NCBI GenBank assembly: GCA_001683735.1
Contig: LUGG01000027.1
Span: 496,001 to 560,000, forward strand
Direction of reading: 5' to 3'
Length of the DNA stretch: 64,000 nt
From: Grifola frondosa
Taxonomy: Eukaryota > Basidiomycota > Agaricomycetes > Polyporales > Grifolaceae
Positions 1 to 12,038 of the stretch are shown piece after piece. Below the pieces are notes generated by a model. That model had not been told where the DNA came from. It saw only the letters and a program-made list of their open reading frames with translations, and did not search any database. Position 1 is the first letter of the stretch, and each line of letters opens with the position of its first letter. Position numbers and translations under genes: made by a program.

Positions 1-199
1 TTCAACGCGATGACAGCGCAAGTCGGACCACCTTGACACCAATGTTAATCGATGGGTGAAATCAGATTTCTGACATTTCCAGCTCACCGACATATCCGGC
101 GCCAACTGCAAGAGAACGGTGTGAGTACGCTGGGTAAACAACAAAGGAGCGAGGAAGCAACATACTGCAGCAGATCTTGGAAACTTTGACGGGGGCCAT
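1..199 (-). CDS. UDP-glucose 6-dehydrogenase, 5' end only (runs off left edge)
   Basis: This enzyme oxidises UDP-glucose to UDP-glucuronate with NAD+ in the cytosol, feeding UDP-xylose and glucuronate-containing glycans. Three exons are visible on the minus strand: 199-166, 105-88 and 31-1, separated by introns of 60 and 56 bp with GT...AG ends. Spliced, they read MAPVKVSKICC, then IGAGYVG, then GPTCAVIAL. This is the conserved N-terminal NAD-binding Rossmann motif of the family (KICCIGAGYVGGPTC). The start ATG at 199 gives the usual family N-terminus. The second exon is only 18 bp and carries most of the glycine motif. The rest of the gene lies outside the window, so catalytic residues cannot be checked. 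Identification rests on about 28 residues, but they are very characteristic. Confidence 0.85.
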
Positions 200-2659
200 T
201 GTGGTAATGAAAGACGGATGGAAAGGAGAGAGGGCTAAGCTGGCGACGGTATAAAAGCAATGGGCACTGGGCAGAGAAGGTTGCTGAAACATTGACACGC
301 GGCGAATCGATCTCGTCCTATCTGGCTCGCAACCGCCAAGAGAACACCCTCGGCTTGCACTGCCCGCCGTCGCGCGCCGCCCCCGTTCTTTCTCTTTCTC
401 ACTTCTCGTCTCCGAGTTCCCTCGCCCACTCATCTGCTATACCGCCCACGCGCATTTACAACGCCTCGCTGACATGGCGGCCGGCGAAGAGACGAAGCGA
501 ACACGCATGACAGAGCTACCATCATTTAGTCACCGCGTATGTTCTAAACCCTGAAAATTACATTGCACGTAGGCGATTTGTAGTCATGAGGATGTCTAAT
601 GCTAGACTTCGTTGGAATCGAAGCTTTAACAACCTCGTTCCTCGCTTGGTGCACTGCGAGCGATCTGGCCCAGACGCGACTCGTGCTATCTGCGAGGCCC
701 ATGAGCAATGGCGAACAGCCCTTTGGGCTTTAGGACGCATTGAAAGGGAGAAAGTACGCCTACAATGTATTATTATCTTCTAATGTTCACTTTATTCTAG
801 CCATTTAGGATCCGTTTGGGCGCAGACCTTTTACGCATCGGTCTCATTCGCCGCAAAGGAAACAGGAAAGCACACATGCCGGCGGATTCAAGTTAACATG
901 ATGGTACATCCCTCAAATACAGCTGACATTTGTAAATTGCAGGATCTGACACACGTATCCCACGTTCCGTAATCGTGCTGAACGGGCATTCGTTCGTGTC
1001 TTATGCATCCTGCCGTTCTGGTACGTCAGCGTTGTTTGTGCGGCAGTTGGCAGATGAATGCATAAGAATCGAGAACGCGATATAGTATTCTGAAATTCCC
1101 ACAGCTGAGCTCATTCGATACGAGAAGCTTCGTTATAGCTAAACCAGTGCATCCCTCGCACGGTTCGAAACACGAGACTTTTGGAATCAACGCTTCCGTG
1201 TTGCGTGATAATCATATCTGTCATAGATCCCTGCCAGCGCATGGATTTGTGCGTGATGCATCAACCCGAACTTCAGCTGATCTATTCTTACACCCCAACA
1301 AACATTTGTCGGATTGCGGCACGCACGAGCTTGATGTGCCCTCCAATCGCGGCAACGGAGAAACGTCGGGAGTCTGAATCGTCAGTCCCATCCTGAGAGG
1401 CAGTGCACGGCAGTGATATCTCCGAAGGCAGACGAGCATAGATCATCTATCACGAGTTCCGGCGCTGCATGTTCAAACCCACACGCTGCTGTAACAAAAG
1501 AGTGCTGAGCAATGTCATCGTTGTGTATGTCCTGCTTTACGGTGTGTTTCGCGGTAATACATTGCAGCTCAATCCCACTCTACATGAGCGTTGGTAAGAG
1601 ACTTTCCGACATCACCTAAACACTCATAGAGCTACTCCTGCGAACCAATCGCGATACGTTGCACCGAATTTCTGGTAGCGATAGGAAGAGTGAGCAGAGG
1701 ATCACTTGACTTAGCCCTAGACGCGTCGTATGTATTGGGCGCTAACGCGTCTGTGGCTGAAAAAGAGTCCGTACTCCGTTGTGACATTGGCTTTCCAACA
1801 TGCAGAATACCTTCATTAGATTTTAAAAAAATCACTACACAGATCACACCGGATTGGCATGTTGCATTTGAAGATTGGAATCGAACCCGTTCGTCAGATG
1901 GAAAACATTACAAAGTGTTTTATACACATTTTGAATTTCAGCGCCCATTGGTAACCGCTCCGGTGGGTTCTTAGCAGCTGCACAATTAATTTTGCGTTTC
2001 GGGTTCGAAGTGGCGACTGTCGGCTTTTCGCCAAGCTCATTATGATGATATTTGATCCCGCGTCGCCGCGTCGGAGAGATCGGAAACTACGCTAAGATGC
2101 GATAAGCAAACGAACGATATTGTGGCATTTCTACGCCAAATTCCCACTCTGTGAGACTCATCTCTGCTGGCAAAACGTTGCGGCCATACATACTGCGCTG
2201 TCCTCAGTTTCAGACTGGCCTGCGACCTTATCTCATATCTGCGCAGTCGCCGCTTGCAATGCCGTCGCGATTTTCAAGTGATGGCTCTGAGGTTATTCGC
2301 TGGCCTTCTCGGTGTGTTACATTCAACGTAAAACGCCTCCGCGCGACGATTTTGCCTCCGAACATCTGATATGCGCGCTTAGTCGGTGGGTATTTGCCGA
2401 AAAAATAATGGCAGCCGAATGAGAAGCGCTCCCGCGATCACTAACGTTGTGGCAACATTGGACGTTGAATGTTGAACGTTGAACTGCTAACTTCCTCTTC
2501 CGAGTACTAGTCCCAAATAATCTTGTACAGTCGGTGAACAACAAACAGAAATTGAAGGTGCTTCAGATTCTGCATTTCCTTGTAAAGCATTCTCACTGCT
2601 CAGCCAACCGCGCATCCGGTTCCCACAGACTTATAGACACCGTGAGGCAGTGACTTTGG
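200..2659. other. Long intergenic region
   Basis: This holds the upstream region of UDP-glucose dehydrogenase (about 200-560) and then about 2 kb in which I see no supportable gene. Open frames at 586-783 and 1690-1974 match no family I know and have no splice structure. A short direct repetition of the heptamer CGTTGAA lies near 2461-2485. Confidence 0.6.
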
Positions 2660-4573
2660 ATGGCGTTCGAGCCATGGACATCATCTAGCGGCCTGCTCGT
2701 CCTCTGGGTGCTCTCGTCTATCGTATTTTTCTACGCGCCCAGCGTGCTCTGGATGCAGCCGCGGGCTAGCAGCCCCTTCGTCGAGCTCTACTATTCTACC
2801 GCATCTGCAGTGCTCTCACAGGATCCGGCTAGTGTCGCAGATGGAGATGCGTCGCCCGTCACGCTCGCTCAGTTGGTGAAACGGAAAGTGCGAGCCTTCT
2901 CTCCAGAAGCCGGGTTCAACGGCGTGTGGTGGCTGCCCAGGTATGGCCTGTGTTGACGTGCACACCTCCGTATCCTGACAACTCGGACTCTGATCCTGCA
3001 GCGGACACGCACAGACCATCTACTGCTCCGTGGGCGATTTCAGCAAGGTAGATCCCATCGCATATGAAAGGTAGTAACCCATCGTCAAGTTCCTCGTCGT
3101 ACTGCGGGCTCATTTGTTGCAACCCGGTGCTTTTAGGAAGCTCCTGCAGCTCATCGATGGAGGTACGAGTTGTCCAGCATCACGATTTTTCCATGTTTAT
3201 TTCTCTGGTTTCAAAGCGACGTTGTCTCGCCAGGTATCATCGCGATTGACGTCACACCACCTCTGGCCGACCAGCCAGCCCATTCGGGCGAACGCGTCCT
3301 GCTCGTCGCACACGGCTTGACGGGAGGCTCTCACGAGTCCTACGTCAGAGCGGCGCTGACGCGCCTGACCGCGTCCGAGAAATCTGGTGGCCTGGGCTTC
3401 CGCGCCGTCGTGGTCAACTACAGAGGGTGCAACGGCTGTCCCGTCAGGACTCCGAAGCTATATCATGTGAGTCTCTTGACCCTGGTTTTGTCATCCTCGA
3501 AGCTAAAAAGTATTCTGCCGCATGCGCAGGCAGGCTCTTCTGATGATATCAGGCCGGTCGCGCTCTGGGTATGCCGAACATTTCCAGATTGCAGCATGTA
3601 TGGGATAGGTGAGGTGTGCATCGGACGACGCGCATCGTTTTCTGATGTCGTCGGGGTTTGATATATAGGCTTTTCTCTGGGCGCCAATATCATGACGAAG
3701 TATGCAGGCGAGGAAGGCGAGGACTGTCCGCTGAGCGGCATGGTCGTCCTTGCGAACGTCTGGGATTTCGTCAAGGGCAGCCATCACATTGAACGCGGGA
3801 CTCTCGCGAATCGTCTTCTATATCAGAATGTCTTGGGTGGGGCTCTTCGTGCGCTCCTACAGCTGCATCAGGATGTTTTCCTCTCCGCGCCGTCTCCTCC
3901 GCTATCCCGTGAGCTGCTTGCGAGGATATTTCGAAAGTGGATCGTGTCCCTACGTGAATATGACGAGATGGTCACAGCGCCGCTCTACGGGTTCAAAGAT
4001 GCTGCAGACTACTACTACTCCATCAGCTCCAGCAGGTTCGTGGAGCGTATCAGGATTCCGTGTCTAGCCATCAACAGCCTAGATGATCCCATAGTGGGCA
4101 AATCCAATCTGCCGCTGTCTCAGGTGCGTGCATCATTACCTATCATTATCGCCCAAATCGTCGATTTGTTTGATTGATCACTTGTGGGTCCGCACCAGGT
4201 TTCTCGAAGCCCGTGGGTCGTTCTAGCTGCGACTAGGAGCGGCGGGCATATGGGCTGGTTTGCGCGATCAGACACAGGCGAGCGAGGGGTGCTGGAGAGG
4301 TGGTACGTAAGACCATTAGAGCAGTTTTTCGCAGCGCTGCTGGAGGTGGGCCCGCTTTTGCTATATTTTCCCGTTCTCATTGCAGTGGGCGCGTGACTGA
4401 TTCTCGTGCAGCATGGCCTGCGGAAGCGGCCAGTTCCCGAAATAGACATCGATGGGGAGGGCTTCTTACGGCAGAGAGGCAGACCTGCCGTCGAGTTTAT
4501 AGAGATTGTTCCCGGGGCTGCGGATACGGTTGTGAGTGGCACTAAGGAGTCGAGACTGTTCAGTGGCTGGTGA
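2660..4573 (+). CDS. AB-hydrolase-4 family esterase/acyltransferase (Eht1/Eeb1/YheT-like)
   Basis: This is an alpha/beta hydrolase of the YheT/Eht1/Eeb1 family, whose yeast members make and hydrolyse medium-chain fatty acid ethyl esters. Eight exons (2660-2940, 3002-3070, 3137-3162, 3234-3466, 3530-3608, 3669-4123, 4199-4345, 4412-4573) add to 1452 bp and 483 codons with all phases agreeing. Visible family marks are the N-terminal membrane segment, SGHAQTIY, the oxyanion region HGLTGGSHESY, NYRGCNG, the nucleophile elbow GIGFSLGANI (Ser in GxSxG), the acid in SLDDPI and the catalytic His in GGHMGWF. The family assignment is strong; the substrate is inferred only from the family. No frame breaks were found. 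Confidence 0.88.
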
Positions 4574-5829
4574 GCTCAGGCTCGTCGGGATCGTTCGTCA
4601 TCTAGATTTAGATTTATATACCTCTGATTTACACCAAGGGATCGTAGCTCCTTGGTCTTGGATCTGCGCAAGGGTCAGTGCCGAGGATAAATTCTGCCGG
4701 CATATGCTGGCAATTGATCCGTATTGTGTTAGGGCATGCCACACTACGTTAGTCGATGAGAAAGAAGAAGATAGATGGATGCCTTGTGTAGTCCTGCGTT
4801 AAATTGTGATGAGAAGCGCGACGCTTCCCGAACTGCAGGTTTCTGAGCGAATTAATCATGAAGGCGAGCTGGGCCGATCCTTCCGACAATCCTTCCGAGT
4901 CTATTCTGCGCAGTCTTGGCCCTCGGAGTGTTGGAGCAGCGCATTCCCAGAGGGCATACCGGATAAGAGCAGTTTATCACAGCGATAGGACGCCGCTGGG
5001 ACGGAACATCATTCCTGCAAGTGTAGTGGGAGGCTCTCATGCGACTCCCATGGATGACGCTGAGAGCTGTTTCCATATTTGGCAAATCTCGGATGTTTGG
5101 CAAATCTCGGATGGGCGCGTGCGTCTTTCCCTAGTCGTCCAATTGCTGTCAGGCGATAGTCACCTTGTTTGCTGCCATCTCAACTATGCTCTGTTAATTC
5201 TCATATATCCGTCTTGATGGTTTCTATGAACGAGCGTTGCTTGACGGAATGTCTTGCATTGGAACGGGCATCATGAGCATCGACGGTAACTCTCGCACAA
5301 TACTTGGTCTTGGTCTCCGCACCTCATATCCGCTTGCCAGACGTCAGCTAAGCGTTCATGGCCCGACGGGATGCGTACTGCGACCGGCTCGCGGAAATGC
5401 ACGGTCGGAATTCGAAGAGAGCCTAGACCAGTAGTAGCAACGCCGTTTACTGGGACATATTCGGTGAAAGTGTACCAAAGAATGGGAGTCACCGGGAGTC
5501 GCCACAATGCTGCATACGCCTGCATGCGCTTGCTGATAGTCGGCGTATTCCAAAATCCCAGCGATGGCATGACAGAATGCAGTTTGGTAACGTTTGATGT
5601 CGGTTCATGCCGACTTCTCGAAATCAATAGTTCGAAAGAGCCCTTCGATCTCTGCACGTGTATTGCCTCCTTGCATTGCGGATCTCCCAGCCTGACAGGA
5701 ACAGTTTTTGCGCTTCAATTCCAATGTTCAGCGCCTCCCGCCCTCCAGATCAATAAATACAGCTCTTCCAGCGTTCGTATTCCCCATTCCTGCGAAGTCA
5801 GGATCCGCTGTGCTTCTCTTCTTTCCGTC
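4574..5829. other. Intergenic region and presumed desaturase promoter
   Basis: No recognisable gene. An 18 bp unit is perfectly duplicated in tandem at 5078-5113. The downstream part is probably the promoter and 5' UTR of the desaturase. Its frame stays open well upstream of the chosen ATG, so a longer N-terminus cannot be excluded. Confidence 0.5.
5078..5113. repeat. Tandem direct repeat, 2 x 18 bp
   Basis: The 18-mer tttggcaaatctcggatg occurs twice with no spacer. It lies about 720 bp upstream of the desaturase start. No function is evident. Confidence 0.9.
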
Positions 5830-7620
5830 ATGCTAGGTACCTCCTCTGCTACCCTTCATCTAGAGCATCCCGTGAAGCCCTCGGGCAAGGCTGTGTCTTA
5901 CTCTGAGCAGGATCTTCCCGAGTTCACACCTATGCCATGGTGCGCGATCATTCCCATGTGGTGATGCCCAACGTTGACCACCTCTGCAGGTCTCTGGCCG
6001 AAATTCGTGCAGCCATCCCGCCACACCTGTTCGTACGAGATGGGATGAGATGCACAGCCTATTTAGCAAGAGACGTTCTCATGGGGGCTATCGCTTGGAA
6101 GCTCGCCCTCCGCATCGACCCGTTCTTCCGCGGTCAGCTCGCCGTCGCCCACCTGGGCACTGTTGCTGCCGAAGTTGCGCGTTGGGCTACCTGGCTAGTC
6201 TAGTGAGTGACGGGCTCGAATCTTGAATTATTTCGCTGTTGACATCTTCCCTCCAGCTGGTGGTTCCAAGGACTCATATTTACCGGAATCTGGGTCATCG
6301 GACACGAAGTCAGTTCCGATCACGATCGCTCACGTCCAGTTCCTGATCGTATTTACCCAGTGCGGCCATGGAGCCTTTTCCGCTAACAGGTATTTGTGCG
6401 ACGTTGTTGGTTTCGTGAGTCTACGTCTTGATGCTCTGAACTGACACTCACGTCGAGTGGGTGTATCATAGATCACGCACACTCTTCTCTGGACGCCATA
6501 TTTTTCCTGGAAAATTTCGCATCATCGTCATCATTGCAACCATGCGTCCATGGAACGAGACGAAGTTTACGTTCCGAAGACGAGAAGTGATCTCGGCATC
6601 CCTCCAGAGTCCGAAGGAAGCACCATCGACTACGATGAGTATTTCGGGGATACTCCTATCTACACGTTGTTCATGTTGGTGCGGCAACAACTGTTGGCGT
6701 TCCCAGCATACCTCAGTGAGTAACATGTGATCTCTGATTTCTCATCATTTGATTTACTTATGAATATATAGTCTACAATGTATCTGGTCAAAAAGACTAT
6801 CCCAAGTGGACTAATCACTTCGACCGTAAGCCGACCTGTTTCTCTCGTAGAATCATTCTAAAAAATTACACCAGCCAACTCCATTTTGTTTAACAAAAGC
6901 CAACGCAACGTCGTCATCGCGTCCAACATCGGCATCGCAGCCATGATAGCGCTCGTCAGGTGGGCCTGTGCCACCTGGGGTGCCTCAGAAGTCGTGAAAT
7001 ACTACGGCATCCCCTGGCTCTGCGTCACACACTGGTACGCCATCCCTCCGACCCCGAGTGCGCTGTGCTGACCCGATCACGTGCTAGGTTCATCATGATC
7101 ACGTACCTGCACCACACGGATCCGGAACTCCCGCACTATCGCAACCGCGAGTGGAACTTCCAGCGTGGGGCCGCTGCGACCGTCGACCGGGACTTCCTCG
7201 GCTGGATGGGCCGGTTCTTCCTGCATGACGTCGCGCACTTTCACGTCGTCCATCACTTCTTCCCCAAGATGCCTTTCTGTAAGTAGGATCGGATCTTTGC
7301 CACACACCGCATTGCTGACTTATTTCCCGCAGTCCATGGACCAGAGGCGACAGCGCACCTCAAGAAGTTCATTGGCGACTACTACCGTTATTCTGAGAAG
7401 CCCATCTTCAAGGCGCTCTGGGACAACTATAATGAATGCCAGTTCGTCGAGGACACCGGTTCGTAGCCCTTCTTCTTGCCGCCCCCGCTTCTACTTACCA
7501 CATCGCTTGCTCGTATGCATAGGCGACATCCTCTTCTATCGCAATAAGAAAGGACAGGCCGTAGCGAGGCCCGCCGGGCCGTATCGCTCGACCGCTGTGG
7601 CACCCACGCCGTCTGCGTGA
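5830..7620 (+). CDS. Delta-12 fatty acid desaturase (oleate desaturase, FAD2-like)
   Basis: This ER membrane di-iron enzyme converts oleoyl to linoleoyl chains. Ten exons (5830-5939, 5990-6202, 6257-6308, 6361-6414, 6472-6715, 6772-6825, 6875-7034, 7088-7278, 7333-7458, 7523-7620) total 1302 bp and 433 residues, in phase throughout. The three histidine boxes are present: GHECGHGAF (split by an intron after HE), SHHRHHCNH and HVVHHFF. Other family marks are LAEIRAAIPPH near the N-terminus, the hydrophobic stretch WWFQGLIFTGIWVIGHE, and the ending DILFYRNKKGQA. The ATG at 5830 gives a normal N-terminal length of about 40 residues before LAEIRAAIP. The two-histidine first box and the third box HVVHH fit delta-12 rather than delta-9 enzymes; a delta-15 or bifunctional activity cannot be excluded by eye. 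Confidence 0.93.
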
Positions 7621-8829
7621 TCCCACCCTCACTCCTTTCTGCGGCGGCTCAAGTTCATGTAGACGAGCTAAGTTATACTTGAAGGTAACACTCTCCGGTG
7701 TATACAGGCACAGGTAATGTACAAATAGATACGTATATCGAATGTCGCTGGCGGGGCTCTTTTCTGTTGTGGTTCCAAAAGTGAAGCTGTGCTGTATGTA
7801 CGACGGTCAATCAAATTTCTCCTATCAAATTTGCGCAAAACCAGGGCCACCGCCCTCGAGGCAAATGTCTGAGAATATTGATATTGAATTTGCAATTGGC
7901 CCGGAGATGGGATGAAATTGGGGTGTGCGCGTGCCTTCGGGGTTCACCAATAACGCATGACGTGTTTGCGGGGATTTCACGAGCATGGTAACTCGTTGTA
8001 CATGTCAGAAGGCTTGGGTACTTGACGTGAGCTCATTTTCAGCACGATAAACCCACGGCCAAGCCGGACCAGCGTCGCTGAACATATCCGAGAGCGCCAA
8101 TAAGGCGGAGTTCATGTGCACTCTCAGAAGATTCATTGATCTGTCACGGTGAAGACATCAACTTGATCATCTGTCGGATGTCAAGGTATACTGCTGCGCG
8201 ATGCCGCAGCTCATAGGATAGATATCGGGCCTGCAACATATGGTGTGTGCTTTCAGTCAAGCAGATCATCGTTCTAAAACCAACTTGAACAAGATTATTT
8301 TAGTCAGTGGAGCGCTGCAGCAAGCTGTGGACGGAAGATTAACTCTGCACCCGGTCAACGTTCGTCTGATGGCGAAACATCTGACTGGCAGGAGAACAGA
8401 AGGACGGGCGCGGGGCGCTGATGATATGTCACTGATAGCGTGCGCGTGTGTAAAAATTGAGATGCACACCTCACTATATGCGGAGGTATACACGGGGAGA
8501 CGAGATGCTATATGAACGAACCCATTTGCGCCACAAAATTAACGCTCAGGAAAAATCTATACTCGCTCCACTTCCTTCTAATATCTACTCCAGGGACATG
8601 TGAGCAGTAGTACCCGGAGGTATGAGATGAACGTTATACCGTTTATAACCCAGTAGAGGCTCCCTACATGTGCAATATGATTGGAAACTTCAGAGATGGC
8701 TCTGCGCCGTCTCATGATGTGCAGAACGGTGATTCAAAGCAGTCCAAATGGCATCCGCCAACCCAGCCGGCTGCACCTGTGGCACCTATTAAAAGATAGG
8801 AATGATCAACGATGGAGAGTAGGCTTCGA
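7621..8829. other. Convergent intergenic region
   Basis: This is the shared 3' flank of the desaturase (+) and the alpha/beta hydrolase (-). A 91-codon open frame at 8240-8515 is unsupported. No repeats or RNA genes were recognised. Confidence 0.5.
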
Positions 8830-10069
8830 TTAACGTGCACTGACTAGATGGCCCACACCCTTGACTCGAGTGTCTGACGCATACTTTCCCCGCGCAGCAA
8901 CGTTTAGGATATCAGCCTTGACTTCGGAAGGCCTATAATAAGGAACGAACATGAATCGCCGACAATATCGGAAGAACGGAGGAATATACATACAGGTAGT
9001 CATCGATGGCACCGTAAATAAAGTGGACGGGAATAGTATCGCATAGAACGGGGAGTAGGTTATAGGATCGCACACGGCCGAGCTGGTCCCGGAAACAAGC
9101 CTGAAGATGTCCGATAAGTCATTTTCAAGCGCAATATCATATATATATCAAATTCACAGCTTCTTGAGTCTTGTGACACGCTAATGTCACTCCTGTCTTG
9201 TCAGGATATTCAGCTGTAGGAAGTTCGCGTAGCCCGTACTCCTGCAGAGGATTTTAATCCCAGCTGATTCGAAGAAAGTTGCAGTTCGTACCACATATAT
9301 GCGGAGCACCCGAGGATCCCAGTCTTTCCAGGGCGATTTCGACTTGAAAATTGACATTGCTTCCTCCCTGCTTGCCCAGATGTCTCGCCGCTTCTCTGCA
9401 CCACCTCCCAGCGTAGCACTAAGGCCGGTGGAGTCCCACTTTGTGAGTGGAGGAAGCAGCATTGGATCCACGAGGATGATTGAAGAGAACATCAAATTAG
9501 GAGAGTACGTCCCTGCCAACAGACTGAAAGACAAGGGCAGTGAGGTTCAATGAGAAAGATGTAAGTGGCAAACATAAACGCACACTGCCGTCGCGCCCAT
9601 GGAGTGCCCAATTCCGACGAGGTTGCGTCTGCTGAAATCGACATTCACACCAGTGCCAAGACCAGTAAGAAAGATATGCATACTGCGGGCATATTCCTCC
9701 CATGGGACAAAAACACGCGTCAGGGCAAATTTGCACCATTTCATATAAGCTGAACAACATACAGACTCGCGAATAGCCCCATTGCAATGTCCGTTCATTC
9801 AGGATTGCAGCCTCCCCGTGATTGGGCGCGTCGATACACCAAATTTCTTGTATTTTCCTTCCTGAGCGGCCACCATGCGCGAAATCGAATAGATGCTCAA
9901 TGGTCGGTTCCCAGTGCTCCTTGTGATATCCGGTCGCATGAGCAAAAATCAGCGTGAGTGCCTCTGAGTCGACGTCCTCAGCCTCGGAGATCCGATACCG
10001 CTTCGCTGTAATGAGCAGAGGATAGTTCGGACGAGGGTCACAGACGTAAGACTGGCTGGTGAGCTTCAT
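8830..10069 (-). CDS. Alpha/beta hydrolase (serine hydrolase/lipase-like)
   Basis: Five or more exons on the minus strand encode an alpha/beta hydrolase of unknown substrate. The protein starts MKLTSQSYVCDPRPNYPLL at 10069 and contains LTLIFAHATGYHKEHWEP (first strand and oxyanion region), the nucleophile elbow VGIGHSMGAT, SIILVDPMLLPP, YGLRELPTAEYPDKTGVT, GRVRSYNLLPVLCDTIPVH, FIYGAIDDY (acid region) and VGHLV with the candidate catalytic His. Clear introns lie after GATAV, after RIYV, within QEA/CFRD and after IDDYL. One further junction near 9720-9790 is less certain. The gene diverges from FAD synthase with a 478 bp shared upstream region. The fold and serine-hydrolase class are well supported; the reaction is not known. 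Confidence 0.8.
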
Positions 10070-10547
10070 CGCAAAAGAATGGTCGCAGGCCAAGTCCCCT
10101 TCGGAGTCCACATGATGCCCGTGTCAATGTTGGGTGCTAGCGGTTTACCGGCGTTGTCGACAATGCCGGGCGGTCTGAAACATGCGTTGCTCCGAAGAGT
10201 TGTACGCGTCCGCAATGCATATGTTCAGTTTTGACCGTCAATGACACCGATGTAAGTATAAGTGTGCGTTCTGTTTCACCAATGACTGCACCCGCCGACG
10301 CCGGCGGCGGTTGAGTGACGCTATCGATCACCCTCTAACACCCATCTCCTGAGCTTCACAATTGCATACCCCTGCGCCCATCCTACACTCTAATTTTCTG
10401 CGACAAGCATTGTGCGCAACCACATAACAAGAAAGTAGCTTTCGCAGTCTAGGAGACCGGCGACGGAGACGTCAAGACCCGAGTGATCCATCAGCTCTCA
10501 CGCCGAGTCAGCGCTGTCTCGTTTCTGCGTCCTCCTCAACGTTCTAG
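10070..10547. promoter_or_regulatory. Divergent promoter region (hydrolase / FAD synthase)
   Basis: This 478 bp lies between two divergent starts and must hold both promoters. I could not pick out individual boxes with confidence. Confidence 0.5.
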
Positions 10548-12038
10548 ATGGCGAGCGTGGACTATCAGACCATTTCAAAAACGGTGTACGACCTTGCAAG
10601 CTCTGACGATGTGCTCGCAGCGTTGGTTAAAGAGAGTCTGCAGGTAATAGACGATGCGCTCAACACGTTTGGGTCAGTGCCACTGTCATACACTTTCCGA
10701 GAGTGTCCATGACCGTTTACGAAGGCAGGAGCATCTTTCCATTAGCTTTAATGGTGGCAAGGACTGTGCGTGCTATCTGTAGGGGGGGTCTTTCACGCGC
10801 TCACCGAGCTTCTACTCAGGTACTGTGTTGTTGCATCTTTTCGCCGCATCCATGGGCCGCCGAGCTTCTCCTCCAGGATCACTGAGGCCTATATCAGCTG
10901 TCTACATACCCACTCCTTCTCCGTTTGAGCAGCTGGAGGAATTTATTGATCACACGGCGAAGGCATACAATCTCGATCTCTTCCATTGTCCACATCCTAC
11001 TGGCCCCGAGTTTCCCATCGAGACTGTGACTGCGCCTGGTACTCCGTCTCCATCCAATGGTCCAACTCCGAAGCGAGTAAAGGGCGGCGAGGGTATGAAG
11101 CGGGCTCTTGAGACGTACAAGGAAAGATTCCCTCACATTGACGCCATTCTTATCGGGACGCGGAGGAGTGACCCCCATGGAGGTATGCGCACCCTAATAC
11201 CTCCTTTATTCAGGCTGATGAATTGCAGCTAAATTGTCCCACCGGGACCCAACCGATCCCGGATGGCCTCGCTTCGAACGCATCAATCCCATCATCAATT
11301 GGTCGTACGGCGACATATGGACGTATTTAAAGAAGCTGAAAGTGCCGTACTGTGGACTGTACGATCAGGGGTGCGTGTAGTCGCCTGATGCTGGTTTCGT
11401 AGTCGCTTACCTCGCGCAGATATACTTCTCTCGGCTCGACGTACAACACCTTTCGCAACCCCGCGTTGCGCATACAGCCATCTTGCACACGTGTCCAGCC
11501 GTTTTCCTTCTCTGACGCCTCTTCATCACGTGCAGCAGTTCCCCTCCTCCCCGACAATCTCGTGCTGCTCTCGTGCAATGCGAACGGCGTGTGTAACACG
11601 CCTGACACTACGAATATTTCCACCTCTCTACCGCGCAACCTAGTGATCATACCCGGCGACCCAAATACGGTATGTTTGGCAGAGGCGTCGATGTACGACT
11701 CGCTCCCGGACAGGCTCGAACTGATTCATGGGGACCCAAACACGACGTGCATCGGGGACACAAGCCCGTGCGACCCATTGCCGGACACGCTGCAGCTCAT
11801 CGCTGTCGAATCGGACTCGAGCGCAATATGTATTGGAGAGGAATGCGGTCGCGCGGCAGCGCCGAGAGAATGCACTGTGGAATCATGCGTGTGCGAGCCG
11901 CGGTACCGCCCTGCATACGAACTGATCGACGAGCATCTGGAGAGGGCCGGGCGGCGAGTGCGGCGGTTGCTGCTGCAGTATCTACGCCGTAGGAAGGCTG
12001 GTACGTATAGAGAACGAAGAGGTATCTTGATGATATGA
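10548..12038 (+). CDS. FAD synthase (FMN adenylyltransferase) with an inserted repeat region
   Basis: The enzyme adenylates FMN to FAD using ATP and belongs to the PAPS-reductase-like fold. Five exons (10548-10672, 10725-10765, 10820-11182, 11229-11370, 11420-12038) give 1290 bp and 429 residues in phase. Diagnostic motifs are [17 protein letters not shown] (P-loop), [70 protein letters not shown] and the C-terminal [17 protein letters not shown]. Between NPALR and that C-terminal block sit about 140 residues. They include four imperfect units starting LPDxL and carrying GDPNTxC (DNA about 11545-11855). I know of no such insert in yeast Fad1. The end could instead use a donor at 12001 and stop slightly later. 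Function is well supported; the repeat role is unknown. Confidence 0.87.
11545..11855 (+). repeat. Coding repeat, four imperfect ~25-residue units inside FAD synthase
   Basis: The translated units begin [24 protein letters not shown] and LPDTLQLI at about 25-27 residue spacing. Units 2 and 3 share GDPNT(V/T)C; unit 4 ends AICIGE. The reading frame stays open throughout and is continuous with conserved sequence on both sides. Confidence 0.8.

Noticed and set aside
586..783. 65-codon open frame on the plus strand
   Set aside because: No family resemblance, and an equally long frame overlaps on the other strand.
1862..1900. T-arm-like sequence (GGTTCGATTCC on the minus strand)
   Set aside because: The flanking T stem does not pair and no anticodon or D arm can be placed.
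1690..1974. 94-codon open frame on the plus strand
   Set aside because: No motif, no splice sites and an overlapping opposite-strand frame.
4858..5217. 119-codon open frame
   Set aside because: Contains the 18 bp tandem repeat and no recognisable domain; probably chance.
8240..8515. 91-codon open frame near the desaturase 3' flank
   Set aside because: No motif; overlapped by an opposite-strand frame of similar length.
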